This document shows positions 10,871-22,824 of a stretch of 64,000 nucleotides of DNA, one piece after another (positions within the stretch are counted from its first letter, which is position 1; the number at the start of each line of letters is the position of its first letter). The DNA comes from Eunapius fragilis. Lineage: Eukaryota; Porifera; Demospongiae; Spongillida; Spongillidae. Where the stretch lies: NCBI GenBank assembly GCA_963681505.1, contig OY811972.1:3641332-3705331 (forward strand), written 5' to 3'. Made by a program: the position numbers and the translations under genes. The notes under the pieces were generated by a model. It worked only from the letters and a program-made list of their open reading frames with translations. It had not been told where the DNA came from and made no database searches.

Positions 10871-11249
10871 TACTAATAACAAATTTTCAGGTGGTTCTTA
10901 TCACACGTTCAATGAAATAGTGTTTGCTCGAAATGTATGATGGGGTAAACATTTATGGCATGTTATGTAATGTATGGACATTGTTAACTAACGGGATAGT
11001 TATCGAACATTCCAGATAAGAGACACAAGTACTCAATTCATTCTGAGTGTCGTAGGTCTTTGTGATTTGCTAGACCTATTCACAATAGCTCTGCGTGTGC
11101 TAAACCGCACCACTCATCAAATTACTACGATCGCAGCCTGAAACACGATGAAAAAAAGGATGACTTAGGGGGATTCTGCCCTTTGGGCAGGAGGCTCAAG
11201 ACCTCTCAACCAACCCTCCACAAACTCTGTTTAACCATTAAGCCAGCAG

Positions 11250-11760
11250 TTGCATCTCTTCCCTTTGATTCATCATCGGAACTGTGGCATGAATATTGGG
11301 CCCCTTTTCAGACCATTGGCCCGATTCAGTTCCGGAAGATAAGACAGCCCAGGTTTTTCTGACAAACCAGTCCAGTGTCACCTACAAGCTGCTATACACA
11401 TATGCGGCACAGCGATCACCACCAAAGGACGGTAATGCTCTCACAATGGACAAGACTTTAGGATACATGAAGGATCAATTTGATCCGACTCGTTCAGGAG
11501 AGATTTAAGTTCAGGTCAGACGTGTGCCAAAAACCATGAGAGACAATCCATGAGCTAGCTGCCTGCATATGTCAAGTATCAGTTACATATTTCCCTTGAT
11601 GTGTTCAATTGACTGTGAAGCCGCATTGAAGGCGCTTTTCAAAATCAAAGACAGAAATTTAGAAGAAAGCTATTGCAATGGCGAAACACTGATGAAGCCA
11701 TGATTGTTGCAAATGAGAACAATAGAACAATAGAACACCTCCAGTTTAGAACATGATAGT
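11250..11760 (+). pseudogene. Ty3/gypsy gag relic
   Basis: In shifting frames this reads FDSSSELWHEYW, then KTAQVFLTNQSSVTYKLL, then MKDQFDPTR and RERFKF, then ETIHELAA, and further on ALFKIKD. This is the usual order of capsid motifs in Mag-like Ty3/gypsy gag. At least three frameshifts and stops break it. It could be the missing gag of the pol relic at 5-8.7 kb moved by rearrangement, or a separate insertion. Confidence 0.65.
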
Positions 11761-12149
11761 TGCTTTTATATTAACTTTCACTTCATAATTGTGTATTTCA
11801 GTAGCCTTACATCAGTATTTAATATAATTAAATTGCATGCATATGTACATATACCACTTGGCAATATATATAGATGTACACAAGACTTCTAAGGCTCGTT
11901 AATTAATTACTTAGTGATCCCCCCTCCAAACAAAATTTATTTATCACATTTCTGCATGCACATTGAATGGTAATTGGGTTTGTTTACTAAAGGATCTATG
12001 TAGGCAACCTTTTAGCCTTACGCATTTAGCATCGAACTGTTGTGGTGCTATTCACAAATATGTTAGCATTCAAAAGATACATATGCACACTGATGTGAGC
12101 TAGACAGAAATAACAGTTTTATGTATACTACATTTCCTATATTTTCCTC
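11761..12149. other. no gene recognised
   Basis: AT-rich sequence without recognisable motif between the gag relic and the fold-back relic. Confidence 0.4.
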
Positions 12150-12262
12150 ACAGATCAATAGCAATGTCCTACAAATATAGGACTATTACATTTGACCCTT
12201 GTTTCCTTTCTCTTTACCTATATGCCACCATCTTTCTCAGGAGAATGTTTATATTACTTGTA
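12150..12262 (+). repeat. relic of composite-repeat fold-back tail (right arm)
   Basis: Contains ATATAGGACTATTACATTT, CCTTGTTTCCTTTC, CCACCATCTTTCTCAG and GAATGTTTATATTACTTGT in the same order as the right arm of the fold-backs at 15.8-15.93, 17.43-17.55 and 19.6-19.7 kb. The left arm and head are missing. Confidence 0.6.
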
Positions 12263-12780
12263 GACTGTGCACTGTGCTGGAACAAAACTTCCAAACATGG
12301 GGGGGGGGGGAATTCGAGTTCTTCAATTGCCTCACCTCTGGGGCATTCTAAATCACCAAATCCACTGCATTGCTATGCAATGCACTAAGGACACTGCTGC
12401 ATATAAATGACCCAACTGGGGCAAAGGTCAATCCCACCCAAATGCCCCATCTCTATGCCTGCACTGCGAGACACCATTGAAAGGTGCATTTTACATGGCT
12501 ACGTACATGTATGCAACCAATAATGGATTGTGGCATTAGTATAAGTCATGTGCTCTACATTGAGTACAGTTAGTAGTGTTTAGAAGCCATCACAGATGTA
12601 ATACTTTGCTTTCATTGCTCATCAGTATTTCAAGATGAGACAGCTGTCCAAATAAACTCAGTTATGAAAAGCTCACCCATATATATACGGAATCACGCCA
12701 AAGATCCATCACATATGAACAGCGGTGAAATGTATCATAACTTCATAACTTCGGCACCAAAATAGCCAAACATCAAATAC

Positions 12781-13968
12781 TAGGGTGTGTAACCGATTTT
12801 CAGGTTTTTTAGGTTAATCGGTTATTCACGATTACCTGTTCGGTCGACTATGCACTTATCAGAATAGCAGGTTACAATTGCAGAATTTCCTTTAGTCGAA
12901 ATAACCGATTCTGTTTTTCTTAGTCGCGATTAGTCGATATTCGTTTCCTTCTTATGCAAAAATCGGTAGCAAATTGATTACCCTTTTTAATACGCCCTTC
13001 GCTTTTCCCGCCTGCACAAAGGCATACTAACGGGTTAAAAAAGAAACATTGTGATGTATTGTCGCATGTCTGGGGACCCGGCTGAAGGTAACCATCAATG
13101 CCCTCCTTCAATATATGCGGTGGGGCCCTGGGCACGGCTATTTAAATATGTATGTTCGCACGTATTGTACATGTGCATTAATCTAACGCGCTACGTACTC
13201 TTTTGCACGGTACACTGGCTTGTTTCCAGACGTTCGGCCATGACGTTGTAAATATCGTACATGTCTCGATTCGCGGCTTTGTCATATGCGTGGAGCGGTG
13301 TTCCACCATGAGGTGTCTAGCTGGCACTGCTCAGTACTTATTGAATTGTATAATGAGGGCGAATAATGGATTATAACTGCCAATTGTGGCGGATGGGTAT
13401 GATACATGTACGTGTTTACATCATGAAGGCATTTTGTACAAGAAAAGAGCGCAAGCTGCGGGGTCGACAAACTCTTCATTTTCGTTTTTATCTCAGTAAA
13501 CTAAAATCTTACTTCTCCCATTCTTAGTAGTGAGTACTATGGTAGCGGGGAAACAAATAGCCACGTGTTTTTCGGTGAAAAAAAAATGCTTGCGGGTCTC
13601 AATCCGCTGCCATTGAATCATAGGTTTGGCGTAATATTGGCATGCACATCGTTCCTAGTCCCTGCGGATACTATCTTTGTTGTTTTAATGATTTATAGTT
13701 GGCATAAGTAACTGATGAGCAATAAAACTGGCTATACTAACTAGTATTAGACTTGAGAAACTGTGATTTATCGTGCCATTATTTAAAAAGGACAAACCTG
13801 GAAAAACCTAGGTAATCGTTGGCAAATTAATAGTGCATTAATCGCCAAAATCGATTTATAGTTTCTACTAACCGATTTGCAAGTTGTTATAAACCTGAAA
13901 AATCGATTGGACATTTTTTCATAGTCGAAATAATCGATTTTGATTTATAAAAAAGGTTACACACCCTA
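12781..13968 (+). mobile_element. non-autonomous hAT-type element with an 8-bp target duplication
   Basis: Starts TAGGGTGTGTAACC and ends GGTTACACACCCTA, perfect 14-bp inverted termini, flanked on both sides by TCAAATAC (12773-12780 and 13969-13976). An 8-bp duplication fits hAT-type transposition. Both subterminal regions are studded with CGATT/AATCG motifs in both orientations, likely transposase binding sites. No transposase is recognisable inside the 1188 bp. Confidence 0.85.
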
Positions 13969-14324
13969 TCAAATACTCCGAACTTTAAAAATTCGTAAGA
14001 AATCAGGTGTCCGAACACATGGTAAGATTTTGCAATACTTTACAGCAATGGTTCAGGTGAGGCTTATTGTCAAACATAATGCAGGTGGTGAAGCAATTTA
14101 TTAATTCGCATAAGTGGCACAGCTCAGATCCATTTCTACGTGACATCATGGATTAATGAATCAAGAAACGCAGTGCTGAAGCATGATCAAATGCGTATTT
14201 GTTAGTGTTTAGTATACTTACAAAAGGCGCTTTGTAAAGTACAGGCCACACTTGTCACAGTGCGGGAATTAACGGCCGGCCCACGGCCATTTTCAGATCA
14301 ATTTGCTAAAATGGCCGAACAATA

Positions 14325-14680
14325 CTGTCCGTGATCGGTCATTTGCTTATTAATTGCGCTATCGTACCGCGAGTGAATATTTATTCCCACCACAGATATG
14401 GATACCTCATCGCACACTGGTGTACTGATGACAAGTACGCATGTTACCGTTTAGGTCCGATTAGCGCGTTCTTTAATTGGAATAGCGGAATTATTGTCCG
14501 TGATCGGTCATTTGACCGATTATTAATTGCACGAGTGAAAATTTATTCCCACCATACCGAACTTTTCATCGCACACTGGTGTACTGATAACAAGTACGTA
14601 TGCAACCGTTTACGTCCGATTAGCGCGTTATTTAATTGGAATAGCAATTTATATATTATCTCCGATAGTGAGCGTGACGT
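14325..14680 (+). repeat. two-copy tandem repeat of about 177 bp
   Basis: GTCCGTGATCGGTCATTTG occurs at about 14327 and 14504. Each is followed by TATTCCCACCA, CGCACACTGGTGTACTGAT and CCGATTAGCGCGTT in the same order. The open frame crossing both copies shows no known domain. Confidence 0.85.
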
Positions 14681-15149
14681 CTGTATTTGAAAAATGAAAA
14701 GAGGCTGTTTTTTATATTCATACCATGGTTGTTATTTCATACAATGATTAACATGCAGTTCAAACCAGAGTAAAAAATAGCGGTCAAGAAGGTAAAAAAT
14801 TTATTGTTCCTCTCCATCAATATCGTTATTGAATTCATTACCATCTTCATCATCTCCTACATTTAATTGTGGTCAATCTTTACTACTAGTAGTAGGGTCA
14901 CGTAGTTCATCCAGTACCTTCTGAACTGTACAGGTAGCACACCCAAACGTGTTGTAACGATTGTTACCGTTCGGCCTTTAACAACTACCCTTTCCTGCCT
15001 TGCGTTCATCACGGAAATAGTTGAATGTGCGTACTATGAATTCTTGGTCGCAAGCAAATTGGTGTTTTATATGCAAACGTGTTGATTGCAGCTCCTGTTC
15101 CATGTTTATTCCTCGTGGCGTCATGTACAAAAGGAGGTGTGGCATATAT

Positions 15150-15931
15150 CGGAAGTCTCGCTAGAGACTTCCATACAGGTTTTGACCCCGACTATGAATT
15201 TAATTAAAATCCCGCGACCCTACCGTAGCTTCGCTCCCGACGATCGGATCGTCTAACTTGTTGCGGCAATCGATCTAGAAGTCAAAACTGAGTGATTTTG
15301 TTTTTGTTTCACGTCGTAGAACCGCGTGGTTGTCGAGAACGAAAAATACTGTTATCCTCGTTCCCCTTCCAAAAATAATGGGCGGGTCGTCTGCTTCTTC
15401 TGCTTCTTCTTCTTGGGAACTCATAATTCGGAACAGGAACACTGTTAAGCAATGAAAATTGCACCAATAGCTTTAGAATTTGCTGGAGGACTCGCTTTAA
15501 CACAGAAGCCTAAAAGCCTATATACGGTCTTATCAATTCTAATTAAGCAAAAGTACCTAGAAAATTTTCACAATACGTCTGGATTGAATTAAATGAAAAG
15601 GGGGAAACCTGCATTGCAACAGTGATTTGGGTGTTAAAAATTAAGGAAACAAGTAAATAAAAACATTCTCTCTGAGAAAGTTGGTGGGATATAGGTTTTG
15701 CAGGCAAGTCGTATACTGGTGTAAAAAGCAAGGAAACAAGTTTTATCAGAAGGGAAAATGTAATAGTCCTATATTTAGCACAGAAGCAGCACATGCCTTA
15801 GTCGAACACAGGACTATTACATTTTCCCTTCTGATAAAACTCGTTTCCTTGCTTTTTACACCAGTATACGACTTGCCTGCAAAACCTATATCCCACCAAC
15901 TTTCTCAGAGAGAATGTTTTTATTTACTTGT
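15150..15931 (+). mobile_element. composite hairpin/fold-back repeat, copy A
   Basis: Begins with a head hairpin (GGAAGTCTC, loop GCTA, GAGACTTCC), then TTTTGACCCCGACTATGAA and CTCCCGACGATCGGATCGT. An AT-richer body follows, ending in a long fold-back at about 15648-15931 whose arms contain AAAGTTGGTGGGATATAGG and AAGCAAGGAAACAAG. The same order recurs in copies B, C and E. No protein is encoded. Confidence 0.8.
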
Positions 15932-15964
15932 GAAAATTTATAAATCGCTTCGCCGCGTGCATTA

Positions 15965-16125
15965 GGTTTGACAGTAAGCATCACCTGAACCATCGCTCAA
16001 AAGATATTGCGAAAACTTACCATGTGTTTGGACACCATTTTCTTACGAGTGTTTTAAGTTTGGCATTAGATCTATTTCTGGCACCAATACAGCCAAGGGA
16101 GTGATCATAATGGTATCATATGTAC
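15965..16125 (-). repeat. inverted partial copy of the 12.74/13.98-14.09 kb sequence
   Basis: The reverse complement aligns with the sequence flanking the 12781-13968 insertion (TTCGTAAGAAATCAGGTGTCC, ACACATGGTAAG, GCAATGGTTCAGGTGA in diverged form). This copy lacks that insertion, which independently supports its boundaries. Confidence 0.65.
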
Positions 16126-16878
16126 AAAGGGATGGAGCAAAAGGTGTTTAAGGTTGGGGAAGAAATGGTTCTATGGTACCTGAAATATCGAAAACCCTAT
16201 CAAAATCATCATCAAAATATGATAACGACTTCATATGCAACGGATCTTTACATAGGAGTTACAACCATATTCTTCCCACAGTGGACATCTATGAACAGTA
16301 CAAACAAAACAATCGGAAGTTTCGCTAGAAACTTCCATGTAGGATTTGAGTTGGACTATGAACTCATTAAAAATACGCGACCCGTCTCTAACAAGACTCC
16401 CGACGATCGGATCGTTTAGCTTGTTATAGCAATCGAACTAGAAGTCAAAACCGAGAAGTTTCTTCTTTTTTTTATGTCACAGAACCGCGCGGTTGTAGAG
16501 AACAAAAGGGTACAGCCCGTCCTCGTACCCAGCCCCGGAACATGGTCTCCTCCTACTTCTTCTTCTTGGCAACGCATAGCTCCAGTGCCGGATTAACCAT
16601 TTAATGGGCCTGGCACAGGGTAAATTTAATGGGCCCCCTTAGTAATAAAAGTCTCCCAACACACAGCATTGTATTAACAATTGTGGAACGCTGCTATCAG
16701 CAAGCGTCACATTTGAATTTACTACCACAGATGTAATTATAACTAATCCTTCACACAATCATCATGGTGTTTTCTCATAGTGGACAGAATTTCATGTGCC
16801 GGCCTTCTCAATGCATCTTTTGGATACTCTAACATATAATAACAATTATACAAATTTATTAGAATGATCTACTTTTAT

Positions 16879-17548
16879 CGGAAGTTTCGTTAGAAACTTC
16901 CATATAGGATTTGACCCCGACTATGAATGTCATTAAAAAAACGCGACCCGTCTGTAACAACACTCCCGACGATCGGATCGTGTAGCTTGTTTTAGCAATC
17001 GATCTAGAAGTCAAAAATGAGTAGTTTCGTTTTTGTTTCATGTCGCTGAACCGCGTGGTTGTTGAGAACAAGAGTGTACTGCCCGTCCTCGTACCCAGTC
17101 TCGGAACAAGGGGCGGGTCGTCTTCTTATTCTCCTTCTCCTCCTTCTTGGCAACGCATAACTCAGGACAGGAACATTTCTAAGCGATGAAAATTTCACCA
17201 ATAGCTTCAGAATCGGCTGGAGGACTCGCTTTTATATAATATATGAAAAAAAAAATAAGAAAACAAGTAAATAAAAACATTCTCTACGAGAAAGTTGGTG
17301 GGATATAGGATTTGATTATGACATTGGTGGTGTAAAAAGCAAGGAAACAAGGTCTTATCAGAAGGGAAAATGTCATAGTCCTATATTTAGCACACAAACA
17401 ACACATGCCCTAGAAATGTGCTAAATATAGGACTATGACATTTTCCCTTCTGATAAGACCTTGTTTCCTTGCTTTTTACACCACCAATGTCATAATCAAA
17501 TCCTATATCCCACCAACTTTCTCGTAGAGAATGTTTTTATTTACTTGT
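16879..17548 (+). mobile_element. composite hairpin/fold-back repeat, copy C
   Basis: Head hairpin GGAAGTTTC, loop GTTA, GAAACTTCC at about 16880. The body carries GATTTGACCCCGACTATGAA and CTCCCGACGATCGGATCGT, and the fold-back tail spans about 17262-17548. It is the shortest and apparently most compact full copy (about 670 bp) and sits inside the hAT element. Confidence 0.8.
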
Positions 17549-17574
17549 AATAATAGTAGTGCAACCTTGTACTT

Positions 17575-17835
17575 TTTAAACTGACAGGTTTACGGTTCGG
17601 CAAAGTTGACGATTAGCTTGGAATAGTCAATTTCTCGAACAAGTTCAGATTCTATGTTCAATATTACTAAGCTCGATAGTCGTTCTTGATCCATAGTCGA
17701 GCGGAGAGCTTTTTTAATTCTCTTCAGGTGGCTAAATGACCGCTCTCAGTACAATTTGATACTGGAAGAGTTAATAGTACTATGACGCATAGCTGGTTTC
17801 GTGCAAATCTGTGCCTACATAGCGCCGATGATAGT
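17575..17835 (-). pseudogene. hAT transposase C-terminal dimerisation domain
   Basis: On the minus strand: VIVLLTLPVSNCTE, then after a frameshift ERSFSHLKRIKKALRSTM and DQERLSSLVILNIESELV, and a stop after VNFAEP. 'LLTLPVS..(A)ERSFS.LKRIK..LRSTM.QERLS.L.LLNI' is the hallmark of the hAT C-terminal dimerisation domain, needed to assemble the active transposase. One frameshift lies at the TE/ERS junction. It is in the same strand and order as the N-terminal exon at 17940, about 110 bp away, so most of the RNase H-fold catalytic domain has been deleted. Confidence 0.8.
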
Positions 17836-17939
17836 GTACATTTACTCGCTCTTCTTTTTATATTACTTTCTTTGCATGGCAAGTGACAATTTGACATTGT
17901 GTGAATTATATACGGCTGCGGAGCGTGCACATGCGCAAT

Positions 17940-18450
17940 TTACCTGATTGACTTTCCTGGCCTTGTAGAATTAGTATATACTCCATCCCTGTTCCTACAT
18001 AGCTCTGGACCGACTCGCAGCCAATACTGTATCATGTTCTCACTAATAGACCACAGAGCAGGATCAGTTTCCATCTGATGGAGGCATACTGCACCATCTT
18101 GATGAACTGTTTCAGTGACATCTTCGCATTGGGAATTATCCATCTGAATAGATTCATCTGATGCAGGAACTTGAAAACTTTCTTCAATGCAAGCAGGTGG
18201 TGCCTCAATTGCAGGCTCTGTATGTACTGCGGCTGAAAAAAGATCACCGACATGATGAGTGACAACTGTTACTGTATTGCCGTCGGCAGTTGATGAAGAC
18301 CCAAATGGAAACTGGTCTGCAGTGAGCAAGGGAGAGCTACCGGTAGCGGTAGTCAGAGTAGATGCAGAAAAAAATGAACTGATTTTTGGATGTTGTGAAA
18401 CAGAGGCTTCGACTTCTTCTTTTCTCCGTCGCTTTTCACAGCCGCTTTAT
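17940..18450 (-). pseudogene. hAT transposase N-terminal exon
   Basis: An open minus-strand segment runs from about 18450 (KRRRKEEVEASVSQHPKISS), through an acidic low-complexity stretch, to DPALWSISENMIQYW and GPELCRNRDGVYTNS. It ends at an AATCAG|GTAAAT donor near 17941. The basic start, 'PKIssFF' motif and the 'DPALW...GP....R..DG.Y' block are typical of hAT transposases that carry a TTF-type zinc finger in the next exon. No zinc finger or DDE domain follows, so this is a remnant of a once spliced transposase gene. Confidence 0.7.
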
Positions 18451-19027
18451 TGAAGACATCGTGCTACAAGCTCAAAAACAGTGCGCAATAATTGGCAACT
18501 TGAGAATAATAAGAGCAGATCATATCATCATCACGTGCGGAGCTAGTGCTAACTTGCGCAAGTACAGCGCATAATTTATATGCGTACGTTACGTCATCTA
18601 ATTAAATTCATCAATTGTAGGCGTGTACCTATGTAGAAAAATGGGCCCCTATCTTCGGGCTTTGCGCCACTCGCGCCCCGGTTAACCCGGCGCTGCATAG
18701 CTCGGGATAGGAACACGAACACTTTAAAATTTCACCAATAGCTTCAGAATACGCTGGAAGAGCCGCTTTCATATAAAACAGCCGTTGATATATTTTAGTA
18801 AACAATCGACTATACGGTATATGTAAGACGCATAATTAGATAACATTTTAGATATCTTAAAGTAAAATATTGGGAGAGTCCTGAATCTGCTCGCGTGGCG
18901 AAGAGAGTGCGGTACGGGAAGGCTAAGCGTACCCTGCAAAACCAAACGAGGTCATCGAAAGAGTAATACCGATAAAGTTATTCAAAGGTATGTAAATGTA
19001 GCTACCTACTACTCCTACTAAGCTTGG

Positions 19028-19324
19028 CAGGGGCGGATCCAAGGGGGGGGGGGGAAACTAGGGAATTCCCCCCCCCCCCCCCCCCCCCCCCCCCCGCTGG
19101 ACCGCCGTAGTAATATTCATTCACTAGATATTATATCTGCTACTACGCAATTATGCTATGTTTTGTGACTTAAAAAGTGTGAAAGTTGCAAAACGGCTGG
19201 GGCTCCGCCCCAGACCCCGATGGGGGAGCTTACAGCGCTCCCCCATACCCTCTAGCTGTGTGGGCGTGTCCCTTACCGCGATCACTTTCCCCCCCCTCGC
19301 TCCGAAATCCTAAATCCGCCCCTG
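19028..19324 (+). mobile_element. MITE with CAGGGGCGGAT ends and a 5-bp target duplication
   Basis: Starts CAGGGGCGGATCC and ends AAATCCGCCCCTG, flanked by CTTGG on both sides (19023-19027, 19325-19329). It contains a G/C homopolymer block and GGGGCTCCGCCCC. A second copy in inverse orientation is at 50162-50456. The CAG...CTG ends with 5-bp duplications resemble the hAT-related group that makes 5-bp sites; this family label is inference. Confidence 0.85.
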
Positions 19325-19703
19325 CTTGGTTTACAATGTGACATTGGTGGCTGGATCAATTACGGATCAATTCCGATCAATTACGCATCTTCAATTACCC
19401 ATCGGAATAATGTGCATGAACAAAGAAAAAAAACCTACTCAATGAGAAAGTTGGTGGGATAAAGGATTTGAAGGCAATGGTGGTTTAAAAAGCAAGGAAA
19501 CAAGGGTCTGTAATAGTAAGGGAAAATGTCATAGTCCTATGTATTTAGCCCACGAACGTAGTATATGCTGCAAACGGGCCGCTAAATATAGGACTATGAC
19601 ATTTTCCCTTACTATTACAGACCCTTGTTTCCTTGCTTTTTACACCACCATTGCCTTCAAATCCTATATGCCACCAACTTTCTCATAGAGAAGGTTTTTT
19701 ATT

Positions 19704-20580
19704 ATTTTGCTATAATGCGAGCTACATCTATAAAGAGCATATTTAAAATACAATTAAATTATTCGAAAAAATTCAGTGACGCGAAGACCGTCCCCTCGCT
19801 TCTACCGTGATACCTCATTATCTCTTATGCTATACAATATCATGAAAAACGAATAGCACTGTGATGCTCTCAGTGACCTCTAGTAAAGTGGCCTTTTACT
19901 TTTATTTCATTGCCCTCAGCACCACAAGCAATGTTCTAAAACTGTACTTATCTGAACACAAACCAAGATTATTTAATTCTATCTGTAATGTACGTCAAGC
20001 AATTGATGTAATTCTGTTATACCTGCTACATTAAATTCCATTGCCTAAAACAAAGTATGTGGGCCTAACACATGGTACTAGGAAGATCAAGCCTTTAACT
20101 ACATGTACAACATTCATAAGCCATGCAACATAACAGTTACACCAAAGAATATTGTTTACAGTGATTGGAGGAATTCCTGGTTCTGTATTTGTAATATTTT
20201 GATTTCTTCGCTCATCAGTATTGGATGTTCAAGTTGAGACAGTTGTGCAAATAAACCCGCTGATGTTATGAAAGTCTCATCCATTTATATACTGAACACG
20301 CTAAATGAGAAGTTACAACCATACTCTTCCCACACAGTGGACATCTATGAACACTACAAACAAAACAATATTAATTTGCTATAATGCAAGCTACATCTGA
20401 AGAGCATAATGAAATATTTCGAAAAAATTCACTTAACATGGACTCTCCCCTCTCATCAACCCTGACACCCCATTATATTTCATTCTATACACTCCTTGAA
20501 AAAAGAATAGTATTGTGATGCTCTCAGCGACCTGTAACGACGTGGTCTTTTATTTTGTTTTCATGCCCTACCCCCCCCCC
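19704..20580. repeat. tandem duplication flanking composite copy B
   Basis: 19704-19915 and 20372-20570 align (GCTATAATGC..GCTACATCT, GAAAAAATTCA, GTGATGCTCTCAG.GACCT). Together with 16285-16313 versus 20335-20368 they show a duplicated 3' flank of the ankyrin locus. No coding region is recognisable. Confidence 0.7.
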
Positions 20581-20682
20581 CCCCATCATACCCTCAATTA
20601 ATGTGTACATACATGTATAGTATCTCAACCTATGACTGATCATGTGATGTACAGTAAACAGCACATACTGAATACAACATAC

Positions 20683-20754
20683 CTCGCTGGGTGATGTCTT
20701 CAATATTTCGACAATTTCCTTCTTCTCAGCATATTGCAGGGCTGTTTTTCCATC
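20683..20754 (-). CDS. ankyrin gene, exon 9 (partial repeat, C-terminal part)
   Basis: A 72-nt phase-0 exon between CATCAG and a GAG|GTATGTTG donor. It encodes DGKTALQYAEKKEIVEILKT plus SPSE, the first helix pair of an ankyrin repeat without the usual second half, as in a capping repeat. It is the furthest downstream ankyrin exon recognised; the stop codon was not located. A close paralogue lies at 58254-58325. Confidence 0.8.
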
Positions 20755-20928
20755 CTGATGAATGGGATGATAAAATAATTCATATTTGTGGAGTACTTGG
20801 TGATGTGATACACAGACATACAGTACATGTACACACCCCCAGTGTGTGCAATATTTAAATAATGTGTCCTTACTCTTCTCTGTATGTATATACAATTAAG
20901 AATTACATGACGTGTTATAAGGGAGGAG

Positions 20929-20963
20929 TTATCCCTTATTATGACACAATAATAAGGGATAAC
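20929..20963. repeat. short perfect hairpin in an ankyrin intron
   Basis: AGTTATCCCTTATTA and its inverse TAATAAGGGATAACT are separated by 8 bases, giving a 15-17 bp stem. Confidence 0.8.
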
Positions 20964-21038
20964 TGAAATGATGTGTAGCAGTATGGCAATGGAGGGTATG
21001 CATCTAATAGAGTGCAATAAAATTTTGTGTATGCCAAC

Positions 21039-21137
21039 CTTGTTAGTCTGATTGACATTCGCTCCTGTTTCTATGAGTGATTTCACCACTCCAACATGTC
21101 CTTTCTTACTTGCTATCATCAATGGACTCCAACTATC
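21039..21137 (-). CDS. ankyrin gene, exon 8 (one repeat)
   Basis: A 99-nt phase 0-0 exon (acceptor TACAG, donor AAG|GTTGGC) encoding one 33-residue ankyrin repeat. It begins DSWSPLMIASKKGHVGVVKS and ends LIETGANVNQTNK. The SPLMIAS..GH..VV..LI..GANVN pattern is canonical. It is paired with exon 9, and the same two-exon arrangement recurs at 58254-58712. Confidence 0.9.
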
Positions 21138-22138
21138 CTGTAATACAAATGTGATCATAACAGGCCTCACACCCCTCTGTGGCCCAAACAATATGCATGC
21201 ATCTGCATGAGCATGTGGGCATGTACTACAAGTGTGTATGTGAGTGTGTGTGCATAGGGAAGGTGGGATGGAGGGCGACATACGTGTAATTGCTTTGTCA
21301 TGCTGCGAGAAATATACGCTACTGCAGCAAAGTATGTGTGCATGGTGTACATGTTGGTTACACTGAGCATAATGGAGTCCCATTTTTCGCGCACACCTGT
21401 CCACACACATACACACATACACACACCACCTATGAGAAGCCCAAAGAGACTTCTCTATTTGCATTGTAGAATTCGTTTTTTTTGGGGGGGGGAGGGGTGG
21501 GGGGAGGGGGTTATTATTTGGTAGGGAAAGCCACCAAATATGTTAACTTACGACCGAATTTGTGGTTAATATATCATTCATACACAAACACAAGAAAACA
21601 GACACACACCGACAAGGACACACACTCAGTCACACAGACAAGGACACACACAGGCCAGGACACTCTCACACATTGACACACACACAGAGTGACCTAATAA
21701 TTGTAAGGTTTGTTTTCTCTCTTCAATAGAGTAGCATGCACAAGGGGACAAGGGCAATTGCTCTTCCCACCTATATATGCTTCCCTCAATATATGAATGT
21801 GTTACAGTGTATTTAGGTCACAAGGGGTGTGGTTATTTCACCAATTTCTTTTTACATAGAAACTAGCCAACAGCATTTTACATATTGTTTGATTAACTTA
21901 GCGGGAAAGTTATAAAGTGTCCAGGGATTTAGATTTAAAGACAAGGTAGCCATTTTAATGCATTCGATTAGACAAGAAGTTCTAGTCACCTCAGGTCTAC
22001 TGTGAATTACCAGAAGACATTGTCTGCACAGCAAAGTGATGGTGTAAGCTGGTTGACCCACATGGTAGTTTTGGTTAAAAAGGTTAACCATAAGCTGAAG
22101 GTCAGTGTAATGAAGGAAGCAGTAGCTAAGCTGGTACA

Positions 22139-22500
22139 TCACCCTGAGGCCTTATGGGCAGGTGGGGAGGAATATGTGGATGATGAGCTCATGTAAGGTT
22201 GTGATGATAAGAGAATGATGCAAAAGAACACAGCCCAGTGCAAAGCTGGTGGGACCAGGTGGGTGGATAAAACCACATGACATGGATGTACAGCACCTAC
22301 AGCCCCAAGAAACCAGGAGCTATTGTCTTGATATGCCTTCATACATGTACACATGTATCTACTGGTACTTGGATGTAAGTGTACATAAGTACACACCACA
22401 CATACGGAGACTCACCCGCATCACTCTTCAACCAGCTATAGTGATAAGATAATGATGGATCCAGGTGGGTAGGGAAACTGGTGCCCATAGAACCACTTCT
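22139..22500. repeat. intronic repeat of the ankyrin locus, copy 1
   Basis: The block from CACCCTGAGGCCTTATGGGC through GATGATGAGCTCATG and GGAGCTATTGTCTTGATATG recurs at about 26106, 29634, 31195 and 63425. The same minus-strand open frame of about 86 codons is kept in the 22.1, 26.1 and 31.2 kb copies, but these copies are recent and the frame has no start or splice context, so I list it as a duplicated intron. Confidence 0.8.
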
Positions 22501-22722
22501 TGATGACCAATTATATTGTACATGTATACTGACACAATCCTCTCCAATCCAAAACCACACCCCCAGCCCCACCTCTCAATACATATCCAAGCACATAAGA
22601 TATGTGCACGTGTACAGAAATGTGACCTGTATACAATATATTTATTAATAAAGCATGTACCTTGCAATTAGAAGGTAATGTGTACATGTACTTGCATAAG
22701 AACATAACACCATATCACTTAC

Positions 22723-22824
22723 GTCTGATATTGCTATATTTACATCAGCACCTGCTCCCACCAAGGTCTGTACTACATCATTATGACCATTGAGACTTGC
22801 CACATACAATGGAGTTATATTGTT
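22723..22824 (-). CDS. ankyrin gene, exon 7 (one repeat)
   Basis: A 102-nt phase-0 exon (acceptor CCAG, donor GAC|GTAAGTG) encoding NNITPLYVASLNGHNDVVQT and LVGAGADVNIAISD. It belongs to the TPLYVAS subfamily shared with the exons at 26763, 30192 and 31761, whose introns are also duplicated, and has one codon more than the usual 33. Confidence 0.9.

Larger units (their letters stand above)
16583..18695 (-). mobile_element. hAT element with internally deleted transposase
   Basis: Ends CAGTGCCGGATTAACC and its imperfect inverse (GGTTAACCCGGCGCTG), flanked by the 8-bp duplication CATAGCTC (16575-16582 and 18696-18703). Inside, on the minus strand, are an N-terminal transposase exon (17940-18450) and a C-terminal dimerisation-domain relic (17575-17835), but the catalytic middle is absent. 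Copy C of the composite repeat is inserted near its other end. Confidence 0.85.
16314..19701 (+). mobile_element. composite hairpin/fold-back repeat, copy B, split by two younger insertions
   Basis: The head hairpin (GGAAGTTTC, loop GCTA, GAAACTTCC) starts at about 16315, and the fold-back tail lies at 19435-19701. The body is interrupted by a hAT element (16583-18695) and a MITE (19028-19324). A paralogous sequence at about 20330-20410 has the same flanks (ACAAACAAAACAAT and TTTGCTATAATGC) without the element. Head, body and tail therefore entered as one unit. Confidence 0.8.

Noticed and set aside
11160..11240. Possible tRNA-like stem near GGGCAGGAGGCTC
   Set aside because: I could not form a complete cloverleaf or find A and B boxes.
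22139..22399. 86-codon minus-strand frame in the ankyrin introns as a gene
   Set aside because: No start, splice or domain evidence; conservation is explained by recent segmental duplication. Kept only as a low-interest observation.
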